A program made the translations under genes and the position numbers. The notes beneath the pieces were generated by a model. The model saw nothing but the letters and a program-made list of their open reading frames with translations. It was not told where the DNA came from and ran no database searches. From Geodermatophilus bullaregiensis (lineage in GTDB: Bacteria > Actinomycetota > Actinomycetes > Mycobacteriales > Geodermatophilaceae): a stretch of DNA of 64,000 bases. The DNA lies in the NCBI RefSeq assembly GCF_016907675.1, contig NZ_JAFBCJ010000001.1, positions 4,278,001 to 4,342,000 on the forward strand, read 5' to 3'. This document shows, one piece after another, positions 1 through 9,934 of the stretch (within the stretch, counting starts at the first letter, position 1; each line of letters opens with the position of its first letter).

Positions 1-2
1 AC

Positions 3-252
<250 letters not shown>

Positions 253-254
<2 letters not shown>

Positions 255-286
255 CCGGGCGGTCCGGGCGCCGGCCCGACCCGGTC
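253..286. terminator. Shared bidirectional hairpin terminator
   Basis: GACCGGG at 253-259 pairs with CCCGGTC at 280-286, and an inner CGGGC/GCCCG stem extends the fold. The hairpin spans the stop codons of both convergent genes, so it probably terminates both. There is no T tract, which is usual for actinobacterial hairpin terminators. Confidence 0.6.
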
Positions 287-461
287 ACTCGGCGGGCGGC
301 GGCACCGGCTCCTCGACCCGGTCCCAGCTGTGGTGGCCGTAGAGCACCTTGTTGCCCGCGGCGTCGTACACGACGAGGTGGCCGGTGGAGGTGAAGCTGT
401 ACCGGGCGTCGTCGCCGTAGCGGATCACGTCACCGTCCGAGCGGTGCAGGTCGAAGGCCAT
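285..461 (-). CDS. Small hypothetical protein, 58 aa
   Basis: A short reading frame from ATG at 461 to TGA at 285-287 encodes 58 residues. It begins MAFDLHRSDGDVIRYGDD and ends VEEPVPPPAE. Codon use is typical for the genome, with G or C in nearly every third position. It lies convergent to hpd and shares its terminator hairpin. The acidic and aromatic composition with a repeated hydrophobic/Tyr pattern (ARYSFTSTGHLVVYDAAGNK) suggests a small beta-rich domain. I do not recognise the family, and no function is assigned. Confidence 0.55.
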   Translation of the reverse strand: MAFDLHRSDGDVIRYGDDARYSFTSTGHLVVYDAAGNKVLYGHHSWDRVEEPVPPPAE

Positions 462-511
462 GCCCGGAGCCTGGCACGAGGGGTCGGGCCCAGCCCGCCG
501 TCAGGGGCGGG

Positions 512-1306
512 TCAGCCGAGCGCGGCCCGCAGCACGTCGGCGTGGTCGAGGTACCACTGGCGGGTCTCCTGCGCCCGCGCCATCGTCCCGCTGGTCCAGT
601 AGCGGGAGAAGGCGGCGTGGCCGTTGGCGACGGCGGTGCCGATCACGTCGTAGCACCACTCGTGGTTGGCCAGGACCGCCGCCGCCATCCGGTCGCGGTC
701 GGCGTCGGTGAGCCCGTAGCCGTCGGCGAACAGCCGGAGGCGGTCCAGCGCCCGCCCGCGCCGGGCGTCGCCGATGTGGCGGTCGGGCCGCAGCGGTGCC
801 CACAGGCGGGCGGCGCAGGCGACGTCCCACACGCGGGAGCCGGGGCTGGCCAGGTCGAAGTCGATGAGGGCGACCGCCCGCCCGTCGCGGAAGACCACGT
901 TGTCCAGATTGACGTCGTTGTGGCTGACCAGCTCGCCGGTGAAGGCGGGCGGCGGGGACGGCGGCCAGCCGTGCGGCGCGGGGTCGAAGCCGGCCACCGC
1001 CTGGTGGTAGTCGCGCAACAGCCTCGCCACGCTGAGCAGGGCCTCGTCGGTCAGCGCCCACGCGGGGTAGGGCGGGGTGACGGCGCTGCCGGGGACGTAG
1101 GTGAGGATCTCGCGGCCCTGCTCGTCCACCCCGAGGAAGCGGGGTGCCCCGGTGAACCCGACACCGGCGAGGTGGTCCAGCAGCGCCCGGGTCGCCGGGC
1201 TCGTGGGCCGCAGCGGCCGCCGGACGGTGTCGCCGGCCCGCACCACCCGTCCCCGGTTGGCGATGCCCCCCTCGAGCAGGACCTCGCGCTCGTCGTCCCC
1301 GCGCAT
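512..1306 (-). CDS. Aminoglycoside phosphotransferase-fold kinase (APH family)
   Basis: This 264-residue protein has the protein-kinase-like APH fold. The catalytic loop is SHNDVNLDNVVF around residues 128-139 (Asp131 as base, Asn135 for metal). The metal-binding Asp149 lies in ALIDFDLASPG. The N-terminal ATP lobe is short and lacks a clear glycine loop, as is common in small APH relatives. Members phosphorylate small molecules such as aminoglycosides, choline or homoserine, and the substrate cannot be told from sequence. It lies downstream of, and in the same direction as, the SorC regulator gene with a 28-bp gap, so the two may be cotranscribed. Antibiotic resistance should not be assumed. 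Confidence 0.85.
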   Translation of the reverse strand: MRGDDEREVLLEGGIANRGRVVRAGDTVRRPLRPTSPATRALLDHLAGVGFTGAPRFLGVDEQGREILTYVPGSAVTPPYPAWALTDEALLSVARLLRDYHQAVAGFDPAPHGWPPSPPPAFTGELVSHNDVNLDNVVFRDGRAVALIDFDLASPGSRVWDVACAARLWAPLRPDRHIGDARRGRALDRLRLFADGYGLTDADRDRMAAAVLANHEWCYDVIGTAVANGHAAFSRYWTSGTMARAQETRQWYLDHADVLRAALG

Positions 1307-1334
1307 CGGCCCCCTTCCGTCTCCGTCCGGTCCC

Positions 1335-2282
1335 TCACTCCTCGAGGACGGCGTGTGCCAGTGCCGTGTGGGTCACGATGCCACCGACCAGGCCGCTGCG
1401 GAGGGCGGCGCGGACGGCGCGGGCCTTGGCCGTGCCGTAGGGGATGACGATGACCTCGGGGATCTCGCGCATCTGGTCCGCGCCGATCCCGATCATGCGC
1501 TCGGACAGCTCTGCGTGGACCGGGTCGCCGTCGGCGGACAGGAAGACGCCGGAGACGTCGGCGCACACCCCGAGCCGGTGCAGGGCGGCGCGGTCCTCGT
1601 CGGACACGACGTCGTACAGCGTGGACTGGCCGCGCTCCCACTGGCCGACCCCGGCGACCGCCTTGGTCACCAGTGGCAGCTGCGCGAAGGCGCTGGCGAC
1701 CTCCGGCTGCTGTCGCAGCGCCCGCGCGGTCGCGGCGTCGGGGACGGTGAACGGCGCGTAGAAGACGTGCGCCGCGCCGCCCGAGGCCCGGGCCACCCCG
1801 CGGACGACGTCCACCGAGGTGTCGGGCCCGCCGGGCAGCGACAGGACGCCGGTGAGCTGGACGACCGGCGTCCCGGGCAGCGGGGGCAGCGCCTCGGCCA
1901 TCGCGCTCACCGCCCGCGCCCAGGCCAGGCCCAGCACGTCGTCGGGGGTGATCACCTCGGCCAGCAGCTGCGCGGCGGCGCGGCCGAGGTGGCCGCGCAG
2001 GGACGCCGCGTCGTCGTCCGGGGTGTCGACGACGACGGCGTGCTGCAGGCCGTAGCGGTCGCGCAGCCGCACCGAGGACTCGACGTCGATCTCGCCCTCG
2101 TGCCGGATCTCGATGCGGACCAGCCCGCTCTCCCGCGCGGCGTCGAGGAGGCGGGCGACCTTGAACCGGCTCAGCCCGAACTCGTCGGCGATCTCCACCT
2201 TGGAGCGCCCGTCCAGGTAGAAGCGGCGCGCGACGGACGCGCTGAGGACGATCCCGGCAGGCCCGGTGCGGTCGTCGGCCAT
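1335..2282 (-). CDS. SorC/DeoR-type sugar-binding transcriptional regulator
   Basis: This 315-residue regulator has an N-terminal helix-turn-helix (residues 26-50, KVEIADEFGLSRFKVARLLD), followed by the large sugar-phosphate-binding domain typical of the SorC family. I chose ATG 2282 because AGGAG lies five bases upstream; an in-frame start at 2318 lacks such a site. The gene is divergent from the polyol transport operon and separated from it by 160 bp containing inverted repeats. It probably controls that operon in response to a polyol or its phosphorylated or oxidised product. The length matches the family norm of about 310-330 residues. The exact inducer is not visible. Confidence 0.88.
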   Translation of the reverse strand: MADDRTGPAGIVLSASVARRFYLDGRSKVEIADEFGLSRFKVARLLDAARESGLVRIEIRHEGEIDVESSVRLRDRYGLQHAVVVDTPDDDAASLRGHLGRAAAQLLAEVITPDDVLGLAWARAVSAMAEALPPLPGTPVVQLTGVLSLPGGPDTSVDVVRGVARASGGAAHVFYAPFTVPDAATARALRQQPEVASAFAQLPLVTKAVAGVGQWERGQSTLYDVVSDEDRAALHRLGVCADVSGVFLSADGDPVHAELSERMIGIGADQMREIPEVIVIPYGTAKARAVRAALRSGLVGGIVTHTALAHAVLEE

Positions 2283-2314
2283 CGCTTCTCCTGCTCGTCT
2301 GAGCGCCCCGCTGC

Positions 2315-2384
2315 TCACTCATGCACGGTGTCTTGACGGATCGTGCACCCACGAAGGAGACTCACGCCACACACAAATGAGTGA
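2315..2384. promoter_or_regulatory. Divergent operator/promoter region of the polyol locus
   Basis: Two inverted repeats lie between the SorC gene and the binding-protein gene. TCACTCAT (2315-2322) is mirrored by ATGAGTGA (2377-2384). TGCACG (2322-2327) is mirrored by CGTGCA (2342-2347). A TTGACG hexamer (2333-2338) sits between the second pair and could be a -35 element, although I see no good -10 after it. This arrangement fits binding by the neighbouring SorC regulator, but that is inference. Confidence 0.5.
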
Positions 2385-2442
2385 CAGTGTGCTCATCTGA
2401 GCGGCCTGTCATGTCCTCGACAGATGTGAGAGGACCGTTCCC

Positions 2443-3810
2443 TTGCGCAGACACGGACGACCCGCCCGCGCCGCCACGGCAGCCGCGGCGTTGACGGTGG
2501 GACTGAGCGGGTGCGCCGGCTGGGGCGGCGGTCCCACCGGCGGCGGCCCGGACACGATCAACGTGCTGATGGTCAACAACCCGCAGATGGCCGACCTGCA
2601 GCAGCTCACCGCCGAGCACTTCACCGCCGAGACCGGCATCACGGTCAACTACACGGTGCTCCCGGAGAACGACGTCCGGGACAAGATCAGCCAGGAGTTC
2701 TCCAGCCAGGCGGGGCAGTACGACGTCGCCACCCTGAGCAACTTCGAGATCCCGATCTACGCCCGCAGCGAGTGGATCGCCCCGCTGAACGAGTACGTCG
2801 AGGCCGATCCCGAGTTCGACCAGGACGACGTCCTCGGGCCGCTGACGGCGTCGCTGTCCGGCGACGACGGCCGGCTCTACGGCGAGCCGTTCTACGGCGA
2901 GTCGTCGTTCCTCATGTACCGCGCCGACGTCCTGGAGGCCGCGGGCATCGAGATGCCGGCGAGTCCGACGTGGCAGGAGGTCGCCGACATCGCGGCCGAG
3001 GTCGACGGCGTCGAGCCCGGGATGGCCGGCATCTGCCTGCGCGGCCAGCCCGGCTGGGGCCAGGTCTTCGCGCCGCTGACCACGGTGGTGAACACCTTCG
3101 GCGGCACCTGGTTCACCGAGGACTGGGAGCCGCAGGTCGACAGCGAGGAGTTCCGGACGGCCGTGCAGTTCTACGTGGACCTCGTCCGCGAGCACGGCGA
3201 GGTCGGCGCACCGCAGGCCGGCTTCACCGAGTGCCTCAACAACGTCGTCCAGGGCAACGCCGCCATGTGGTACGACGCCACCTCGGCGGCCGGGTCGCTG
3301 GAGGCCGAGGACTCACCCGTCCGCGGCCTGATGGGCTACGCGCCCGCGCCGGTGGTCGAGACCGACAGCTCGGGCTGGCTCTACGCCTGGTCGTGGAGCA
3401 TCCAGCAGGCGAGCGCGAAGAAGGACGCGGCGTGGGAGTTCATCTCCTGGGCCTCCAGCGCCGAGTACGAGGAGCTCGTCGGCGACGAGCTCGGCTGGTC
3501 GCGGGTCCCCGCCGGCAAGCGGGCGTCGACGTACGAGAACCCCGACTACCTCGCCGAGGCCTCCGCCTTCGCCGAGCCGACGCTGCAGGCCATCCAGACC
3601 GCCGACCCGAACGACGCCGGCGTGCAGCCCCGCCCGGCGCCGGGGATCCAGTTCATCGGGATCCCGGAGTTCCCGGACCTGGCCACCCAGGTGTCGCAGG
3701 ACGTCAGCTCCGCGATCGCCGGCCAGATGACGGTCGACGAGGCCCTGCAACGAGGACAGCAGGTGGCCGAGGACGTCGCCGAGCGCTACCGCGAGCGGGA
3801 GTCCGGATGA
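2443..3810 (+). CDS. ABC transporter polyol/sugar-binding lipoprotein
   Basis: This is a family 1 extracellular solute-binding protein of 455 residues. The TTG start at 2443 is supported by GAGAGGA eight bases upstream and gives a signal peptide with basic residues (MRRHGRPAR), a hydrophobic stretch and a lipobox LSGC at residues 21-24. Cys24 would be lipidated and the protein anchored outside the membrane. The mature part reads like sorbitol/mannitol-binding proteins of the SmoE/MtlE group (for example QYDVATLSNFEIPIYARSEW). It delivers substrate to the two permeases encoded next. Substrate preference for polyols is inferred from the two dehydrogenase genes in the same operon. Confidence 0.9.
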   Translation: MRRHGRPARAATAAAALTVGLSGCAGWGGGPTGGGPDTINVLMVNNPQMADLQQLTAEHFTAETGITVNYTVLPENDVRDKISQEFSSQAGQYDVATLSNFEIPIYARSEWIAPLNEYVEADPEFDQDDVLGPLTASLSGDDGRLYGEPFYGESSFLMYRADVLEAAGIEMPASPTWQEVADIAAEVDGVEPGMAGICLRGQPGWGQVFAPLTTVVNTFGGTWFTEDWEPQVDSEEFRTAVQFYVDLVREHGEVGAPQAGFTECLNNVVQGNAAMWYDATSAAGSLEAEDSPVRGLMGYAPAPVVETDSSGWLYAWSWSIQQASAKKDAAWEFISWASSAEYEELVGDELGWSRVPAGKRASTYENPDYLAEASAFAEPTLQAIQTADPNDAGVQPRPAPGIQFIGIPEFPDLATQVSQDVSSAIAGQMTVDEALQRGQQVAEDVAERYRERESG

Positions 3811-3913
3811 CCACGCACCTCCGGACGACCACGCACCGGATCACGCAGACCTGCAGCACCCGGACCTGCGCGCCCGCGGGCACCGGACCCGCACGCGAGG
3901 GGGAGGAGCGGCC

Positions 3914-4882
3914 ATGAGCACGACCATCGAGCGCAGGCGCGACGACGTCGGGACACCGCCGCCGCCACCACCGAGCGGCGGGGCGCTGCGGCGCACCTCC
4001 GACTGGGCCCGGCGCGCACCGCTCCTGCCGGCGCTGGTCTTCACCATCGTGGTGACGCAGCTGCCGTTCGTCGTCACGCTGATCGTGTCGTTCATGGACT
4101 GGAACGCCTACTACCCCGACGAGCGGGGGTTCACGGGGTTCAGCAACTACGCGAGCGTGCTGACCGACGTCAACATGCGCCAGGCGATCCTCACCACGGT
4201 CATCCTCACCGCGGTCGTCGTCCTGGTCAGCCTGCTGCTGGGGATGGGCATCGCGCTGCTGCTCGACCGCAAGTTCCGCGGACGGGGCGTGGTGCGCACC
4301 ATGATGATCACGCCGTTCCTCATCGTCCCGGTGGCCGCGGCGCTGCTGTGGAAGCACGCGCTGTTCAACCCCGAGTACGGCCTGCTCAACGGGACGCTCA
4401 CCGCGATCTGGCGGCTGTTCGGCTCCGAGAACGCGCCGCAGCCGGACTGGATCACCACCGCGCCGCTGATCTCGGTGGAGATCGCGCTCATCTGGCAGTG
4501 GACGCCGTTCATGATGCTGATCCTGCTGGCCGGGCTGCAGAGCCGGCCGCTGGACGTCATCGAGGCGGCCCGCATCGACGGCGCGAGCAGCTGGCAGATC
4601 TTCCGCTACATGACCTTCCCGCACCTGCGCCGCTACCTGGAGCTCGGCGGGCTGCTGGGGTCGATCTACATCGTGCAGAACTTCGACGCCGTCTTCACGA
4701 TCACCTCGGGCGGCCTGGGCACGGCGAACCTCCCGTACGTCATCTACCAGACCTTCTACCAGGCCCACGACTACGGCCGGGCGTCCGCCGCCGGCGTCGT
4801 CGTCGTCATCGGCACGATCCTCATCGCCACGCTGGCGCTGCGGACGGTGTCGACGCTGTTCCAGGAGGAGAACGCGCGATGA
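3914..4882 (+). CDS. ABC transporter permease, MalF-type (polyol uptake)
   Basis: This 322-residue inner-membrane permease has six predicted membrane segments. The cytoplasmic EAA loop reads EAARIDGASSWQIFRYMTFP at about residues 217-236 and docks the ATPase. The N-terminus has a cytoplasmic proline run (residues 15-20). It pairs with the downstream permease, and their genes overlap by ATGA. A 103-base spacer separates it from the binding-protein gene. Family similarity is to SmoF/MtlF, the sorbitol/mannitol permeases. Confidence 0.9.
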   Translation: MSTTIERRRDDVGTPPPPPPSGGALRRTSDWARRAPLLPALVFTIVVTQLPFVVTLIVSFMDWNAYYPDERGFTGFSNYASVLTDVNMRQAILTTVILTAVVVLVSLLLGMGIALLLDRKFRGRGVVRTMMITPFLIVPVAAALLWKHALFNPEYGLLNGTLTAIWRLFGSENAPQPDWITTAPLISVEIALIWQWTPFMMLILLAGLQSRPLDVIEAARIDGASSWQIFRYMTFPHLRRYLELGGLLGSIYIVQNFDAVFTITSGGLGTANLPYVIYQTFYQAHDYGRASAAGVVVVIGTILIATLALRTVSTLFQEENAR

Positions 4883-5772
4883 GCTCCGTCACCGATGTCG
4901 CACCGGTCGCCGCGACCCGCACGCCCGAGGGCGAGCCGCGCCGGCCGCGCAAGCCGCGGGCCGGTGCCCTGCTGGGGCTGGCCGCCTGGCTGATCGGCTT
5001 CCTGTTCGTCGTGCCGGTGCTGTGGATGGTGCTGACGTCCTTCCACAGCGAGGAGGACGCGGCGACCAACCCGCCGTCGCTGCTCGCGCCGCTGACCTTC
5101 GCCGGCTACCGGGAGTTCTTCGGCGTCGGCACCGGCGCCAACCCGTGGCCGTCGCTGGCCAACTCGCTGACCGCCAGCGTGGTCTCCACGGTCATCGTGC
5201 TGCTGCTGGCCATCCCGGCGGCCTACGCGCTGTCGATCAAGCCGGTGCGCAAGTGGACCGACGTGATGTTCTTCTTCCTGTCCACCCGCATGCTGCCGAT
5301 CGTGGCCGGGCTGCTGCCCATCTACCTGTTCGCGCAGTGGAGCGGCCTGCTGGACAACATCTGGCTGCTGATCGTCCTGTACACGGCGATGAACCTGCCG
5401 ATCGCGGTGTGGATGATGCGCTCGTTCCTCGCCGAGGTGCCGGTGGAGATCCTCGAGGCGGCCTCGATGGACGGCGCGGGACTGCTGCTGACGCTGCGCT
5501 CGGTGGTGGCGCCCATCGTCCTGCCGGGGATCGCCGCGACCTCGCTGATCTGCTTCATCTTCAGCTGGAACGAGCTGCTGCTGGCCCGGACCCTCACGGG
5601 CACCGTCGCGCAGACCGCGCCGGTGTACCTGACCGGGTTCGTCACCAGCCAGGGGCTCTTCCTCGCTCAGGTGTGTGCCGCGGCCTTCGTGGTGTCGCTG
5701 CCGGTGCTCATCGCCGGCTTCGCCGCCCAGGACAAGCTGGTGCAGGGTCTCTCGCTCGGCGCGGTCAAGTGA
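4879..5772 (+). CDS. ABC transporter permease, MalG-type (polyol uptake)
   Basis: This 297-residue membrane protein is the second permease of the importer. The ATG at 4879 overlaps the stop of the preceding permease gene (ATGA), indicating translational coupling. It has six predicted membrane helices and an EAA loop, EAASMDGAGLLLTLRSVVAP, at about residues 193-212. It resembles the SmoG/MtlG group. The 3' end overlaps the next gene by GTGA, so the two permeases and the dehydrogenase form one tightly coupled unit. Confidence 0.9.
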   Translation: MSSVTDVAPVAATRTPEGEPRRPRKPRAGALLGLAAWLIGFLFVVPVLWMVLTSFHSEEDAATNPPSLLAPLTFAGYREFFGVGTGANPWPSLANSLTASVVSTVIVLLLAIPAAYALSIKPVRKWTDVMFFFLSTRMLPIVAGLLPIYLFAQWSGLLDNIWLLIVLYTAMNLPIAVWMMRSFLAEVPVEILEAASMDGAGLLLTLRSVVAPIVLPGIAATSLICFIFSWNELLLARTLTGTVAQTAPVYLTGFVTSQGLFLAQVCAAAFVVSLPVLIAGFAAQDKLVQGLSLGAVK

Positions 5773-6836
5773 CCGCCACCGGGACGGTGCCGGGGACGGC
5801 GGACCTCCACCCGGCGTCGACGATGCGGGTCTCGGTGCTGCGCGGCGCCGGCGACGTCGTCGTCGAGGAGCGCCCGGTGCCGCAGCCGGGCCCCGGCGAG
5901 GTCGTCGTCCGGGTCTCCTCGGTCGGGGTGTGCGGCTCGGACACGCACTACTACGAGCACGGCCGCATCGGCCGCTTCGTCGTCGAGGAGCCGCTGGTCC
6001 TGGGGCACGAGGCCGCGGGCGAGGTGGCCGCCGTCGGCCCGGGGGTGTCCGCGCCGCGCGTCGGCCAGCGGGTCTCGGTCGAGCCCGGCGTCCCCGACCT
6101 GACCTGCCCGCAGTGCCTGGCCGGCCGGTACAACCTCTGCCCGGAGATGCGGTTCTTCGCGACCCCGCCGATCGACGGCGCCTTCGCCGAGTACGTCGTC
6201 GTACACGCCGCCTTCGCCCACCCGGTGCCCGACGGCATCAGCGACGACGCCGCGGCGCTGCTCGAACCGCTCTCGGTCGGGATCTGGGCGTGCCGCAGGG
6301 GCGGGGTCACCGCCGGCTCTCGGGTGCTCGTCGTCGGCGCCGGCCCGATCGGCCTGGTCAGCGTGCAGGCGGCCCTGGCGTTCGGGGCCACCGAGGTGGT
6401 CGTCTCCGACGTCAACCCCGCCCGGCTCGCCCTCGCCCGGGACCTCGGCGCCACCGAGGTGGTCGACGCCCGGACGGCCGACGTCACCGACCTCGACCCC
6501 CCGCCCGGGGTGCTGCTCGAGTGCTCGGGACACCCCGCGGCCATCGCCCAGGGCATCCGCGCGCTCGACCGGGCCGGCCGCGCCGTCCTCGTCGGCATGG
6601 GCGGCGACGAGGTGCCGCTCCCGCTGTCGGTCGTGCAGGAGCGCGAGCTGGAGGTGACCGGCACCTTCCGCTACGCCGGCACCTGGCCGACGGCGATCGC
6701 GCTGGTCGCCGCCGGCCGCGTCGACCTCGACCGCCTCGTCACCGGCACCTACGGCCTGGACCGGGCCGAGGACGCCCTCACCGCCGGCCGCCGCGACCCC
6801 GACTCGGTGAAGGTCGTCGTCCACCCCCGGTCCTGA
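5769..6836 (+). CDS. Zinc-dependent polyol dehydrogenase (sorbitol/xylitol dehydrogenase-like)
   Basis: This is a medium-chain dehydrogenase/reductase of 355 residues. Visible features are the zinc-site Cys55 in GVCGSDTHYYEHG, GHE at residues 79-81, Glu166 in LLEPLSV, the Cys pair of CPQCLAGRYNLC around 113-124, and the Rossmann motif GAGPIGLV near 190. This pattern is that of L-iditol/sorbitol 2-dehydrogenases, which oxidise a polyol to a ketose with NAD. I chose the GTG start that overlaps the permease stop (GTGA). An ATG at 5823 would give a 337-residue protein and has no better ribosome site. Its position in the importer operon supports oxidation of the imported polyol. Confidence 0.88.
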   Translation: MTATGTVPGTADLHPASTMRVSVLRGAGDVVVEERPVPQPGPGEVVVRVSSVGVCGSDTHYYEHGRIGRFVVEEPLVLGHEAAGEVAAVGPGVSAPRVGQRVSVEPGVPDLTCPQCLAGRYNLCPEMRFFATPPIDGAFAEYVVVHAAFAHPVPDGISDDAAALLEPLSVGIWACRRGGVTAGSRVLVVGAGPIGLVSVQAALAFGATEVVVSDVNPARLALARDLGATEVVDARTADVTDLDPPPGVLLECSGHPAAIAQGIRALDRAGRAVLVGMGGDEVPLPLSVVQERELEVTGTFRYAGTWPTAIALVAAGRVDLDRLVTGTYGLDRAEDALTAGRRDPDSVKVVVHPRS

Positions 6837-6872
6837 CGCCCCCGACCACCGACCAGCAGCAAGGAGAGACCC

Positions 6873-7988
<1,116 letters not shown>

Positions 7989-8005
7989 GACCCCAGGAGA
8001 CCGCC

Positions 8006-9490
8006 GTGCCCGCCCTCACCACCGCGACCCTGCCCGCCCTCGCCGGCTCGCTGCCGGTGCCGACGTACGACCGGTCACGGGTGCGGGCCGGGATCGTGCA
8101 CCTCGGGGTGGGGGCGTTCCACCGGTCGCACCAGGCCCTCTACGTCGACCGGCTGCTCGAGCAGGGGACGGCGCAGGAGTGGGGCATCTGCGGCGTCGGG
8201 GTGCTGCCGTCGGACCGCCGGATGGCCGAGGTGATGGCGGCCCAGGACTGCCTGTACACCCTCGTCGTCCGGCACCCCGACGGGAGCGCCGAGGCGCGGG
8301 TCGTCGGCTCGATCGTGGAGTACCTCCTCGCGCCCGACGACCCCGAGGCCGTGGTCGAGAAGATGGCGGCGGAGACGACGCGGATCGTGTCGCTGACGGT
8401 CACCGAGGGCGGCTACAACATCGCCGCGACCACCGGCGAGTTCGACGCGACCGACCCCGACGTGGTGGCCGACCTCGAGCCGGGGGCCGCGCTGCGGACG
8501 TCGTTCGGCCTGGTCACCGAGGCGCTGGTGCGCCGGCGCGACCGCGGCCTGGCGCCGTTCACCGTCGTGTCCTGCGACAACATCCAGCACAACGGCGACG
8601 TCGCCCGGCGCAGCTTCGCCGCCTTCGCCGCGCTGCGCGACCCCTCGCTGGGGGAGTGGGTGCAGCGGGAGGTGGCCTTCCCGAACTCGATGGTCGACCG
8701 CATCACCCCCGCGACCACCGACGAGGACCGGGCCGACGTGGCCGCGCGGTTCGGCGTCGAGGACGGCTGGCCGGTGGTGTGCGAGCCGTTCACCCAGTGG
8801 GTGCTCGAGGACCGGTTCCCGCTCGGCCGGCCGCCGCTGGAGGAGGCGGGCGTGCAGGTCGTGGACGACGTCGATCCCTACGAGCGGATGAAGCTGCGGC
8901 TGCTCAACGCCGGCCACCAGGCGCTGGCCTACCTCGGCACGCTCGCCGGCTACCGGCTCGTGCACGACGCGGCGCAGGACCCGCTGTTCCAGCGGCTGCT
9001 GCTCGACTACATGGAGCAGGAGGCCACACCCACCCTGCTGCCGGTGCCCGGCATCGACCTCGACGCCTACCGCCGGCAGCTGCTGGAGCGCTTCGCCAAC
9101 CCGGCCATCCGCGACACCCTGGCGCGGCTGGCCTTCGACGGCTCCGAGCGGCTGACCAAGTGGCTGCTGCCGGTGGTGCGGGACAACCTGGCCAACGGCG
9201 GCGAGGTCCGCCGGTCGGCCGCGGTGGTGGCGGGCTGGGCGCGCTACTCCGAGGGCGTGGACGAGCAGGGCGCGCCGATCGAGATCGCCGACCGCCGGCG
9301 CGATCGGCTCACCGCCAACGCGCTCCGGCAGCGGGAGGAGCCGCTGGCGTTCCTCGCCGACCGCGAGGTCTTCGGCGACCTGGTGGACGACGAGCGGTTC
9401 ACCACCTCCTACCTGCAGACGCTGGCGTCGCTGCACGAGCGCGGCGCCCGGGCCACCCTGGAGGCGCTGGTCGGCGACCCCGTGCGCTGA
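8006..9490 (+). CDS. Mannitol dehydrogenase family protein (polyol 2-dehydrogenase)
   Basis: This is a 494-residue member of the polyol-specific long-chain dehydrogenase family, as in mannitol 2-dehydrogenase, which makes fructose with NAD. The N-terminal nucleotide domain has GIVHLGVGAFHRSHQALYVD. The catalytic pattern K-x4-N-x2-H is present as Lys296, Asn301 and His304 in KLRLLNAGHQ. Length equals the family norm of about 490. It is the last gene of the polyol operon, 17 bases after the ATPase gene. Mannitol, arabinitol or sorbitol could each be the substrate. Two polyol dehydrogenases in one operon suggest that more than one polyol is used. Confidence 0.9.
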   Translation: MPALTTATLPALAGSLPVPTYDRSRVRAGIVHLGVGAFHRSHQALYVDRLLEQGTAQEWGICGVGVLPSDRRMAEVMAAQDCLYTLVVRHPDGSAEARVVGSIVEYLLAPDDPEAVVEKMAAETTRIVSLTVTEGGYNIAATTGEFDATDPDVVADLEPGAALRTSFGLVTEALVRRRDRGLAPFTVVSCDNIQHNGDVARRSFAAFAALRDPSLGEWVQREVAFPNSMVDRITPATTDEDRADVAARFGVEDGWPVVCEPFTQWVLEDRFPLGRPPLEEAGVQVVDDVDPYERMKLRLLNAGHQALAYLGTLAGYRLVHDAAQDPLFQRLLLDYMEQEATPTLLPVPGIDLDAYRRQLLERFANPAIRDTLARLAFDGSERLTKWLLPVVRDNLANGGEVRRSAAVVAGWARYSEGVDEQGAPIEIADRRRDRLTANALRQREEPLAFLADREVFGDLVDDERFTTSYLQTLASLHERGARATLEALVGDPVR

Positions 9491-9934
9491 GCGACGCGCG
9501 GTCGTCGCTGCGCCTGCGGGTGATCATCGGCTCGTTGCCGCTCGCCACGGCGTGTCCGCCCGCGTCGGCGGCAACGACCCGGAGGTCGACGCCCGCAGCG
9601 ACGGCCGTCCCGCGCGCCGACCACGGGCGGAGGGCGCTCCTGCTCGGGCCCCGGCGGCTGGGTGAGCATGAAGGGCGGCGCGATGGCCGTGCGCCCCGCG
9701 AACCGGCTGTGGCGGCGCGACCGGGCGCACCCGGCGGCACCCGTGTCGCGGACCCGCCGTCCCCTCCGGGCGCGCCTGCTCCCCGCGACGGCGCTGGAGG
9801 CCGTGCTCGGCTGGCTGTGAGGCCGGCCGGGTCGCTCCTCGGGACCTCCGGCCCTGCCCGGCGGGGGGCCCGCGCGCCCTAGCCTCGGGCGAGCGACCGG
9901 GACAGGGCCCGGCTCCGGCCGGCGGGGAGGACAG
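9491..9934. other. Gene-poor stretch after the polyol operon
   Basis: This 444-base gap holds a dispersed hairpin repeat (listed separately) just after the mannitol dehydrogenase gene. It also holds a possible 50-codon frame at 9668-9820 (MKGGAMAVRPANRLWRR...), which I do not regard as supported. The last 60 bases lead into the response-regulator gene and include its strong ribosome site GGGGAGGA. I see no clear -10/-35 pair. Confidence 0.5.
9522..9587. repeat. Dispersed hairpin repeat, copy 1
   Basis: The left arm GATCATCGGCTCGTTGCCG (9522-9540) and right arm CGGCAACGACCCGGAGGTC (9569-9587) form an imperfect inverted repeat around a 28-base loop. A second, better-paired copy is at 14643-14708, with the same arms and a related loop containing GTCGGCGGCAACGACCC. 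Both copies lie directly downstream of gene ends, so they may act as transcription terminators or be short mobile palindromes. Confidence 0.75.

Noticed and set aside
9668-9820. 50-codon frame after the first hairpin repeat
   Set aside because: It has only a weak ribosome site, an Arg/Pro/Ala-rich product and no similarity that I recognise.
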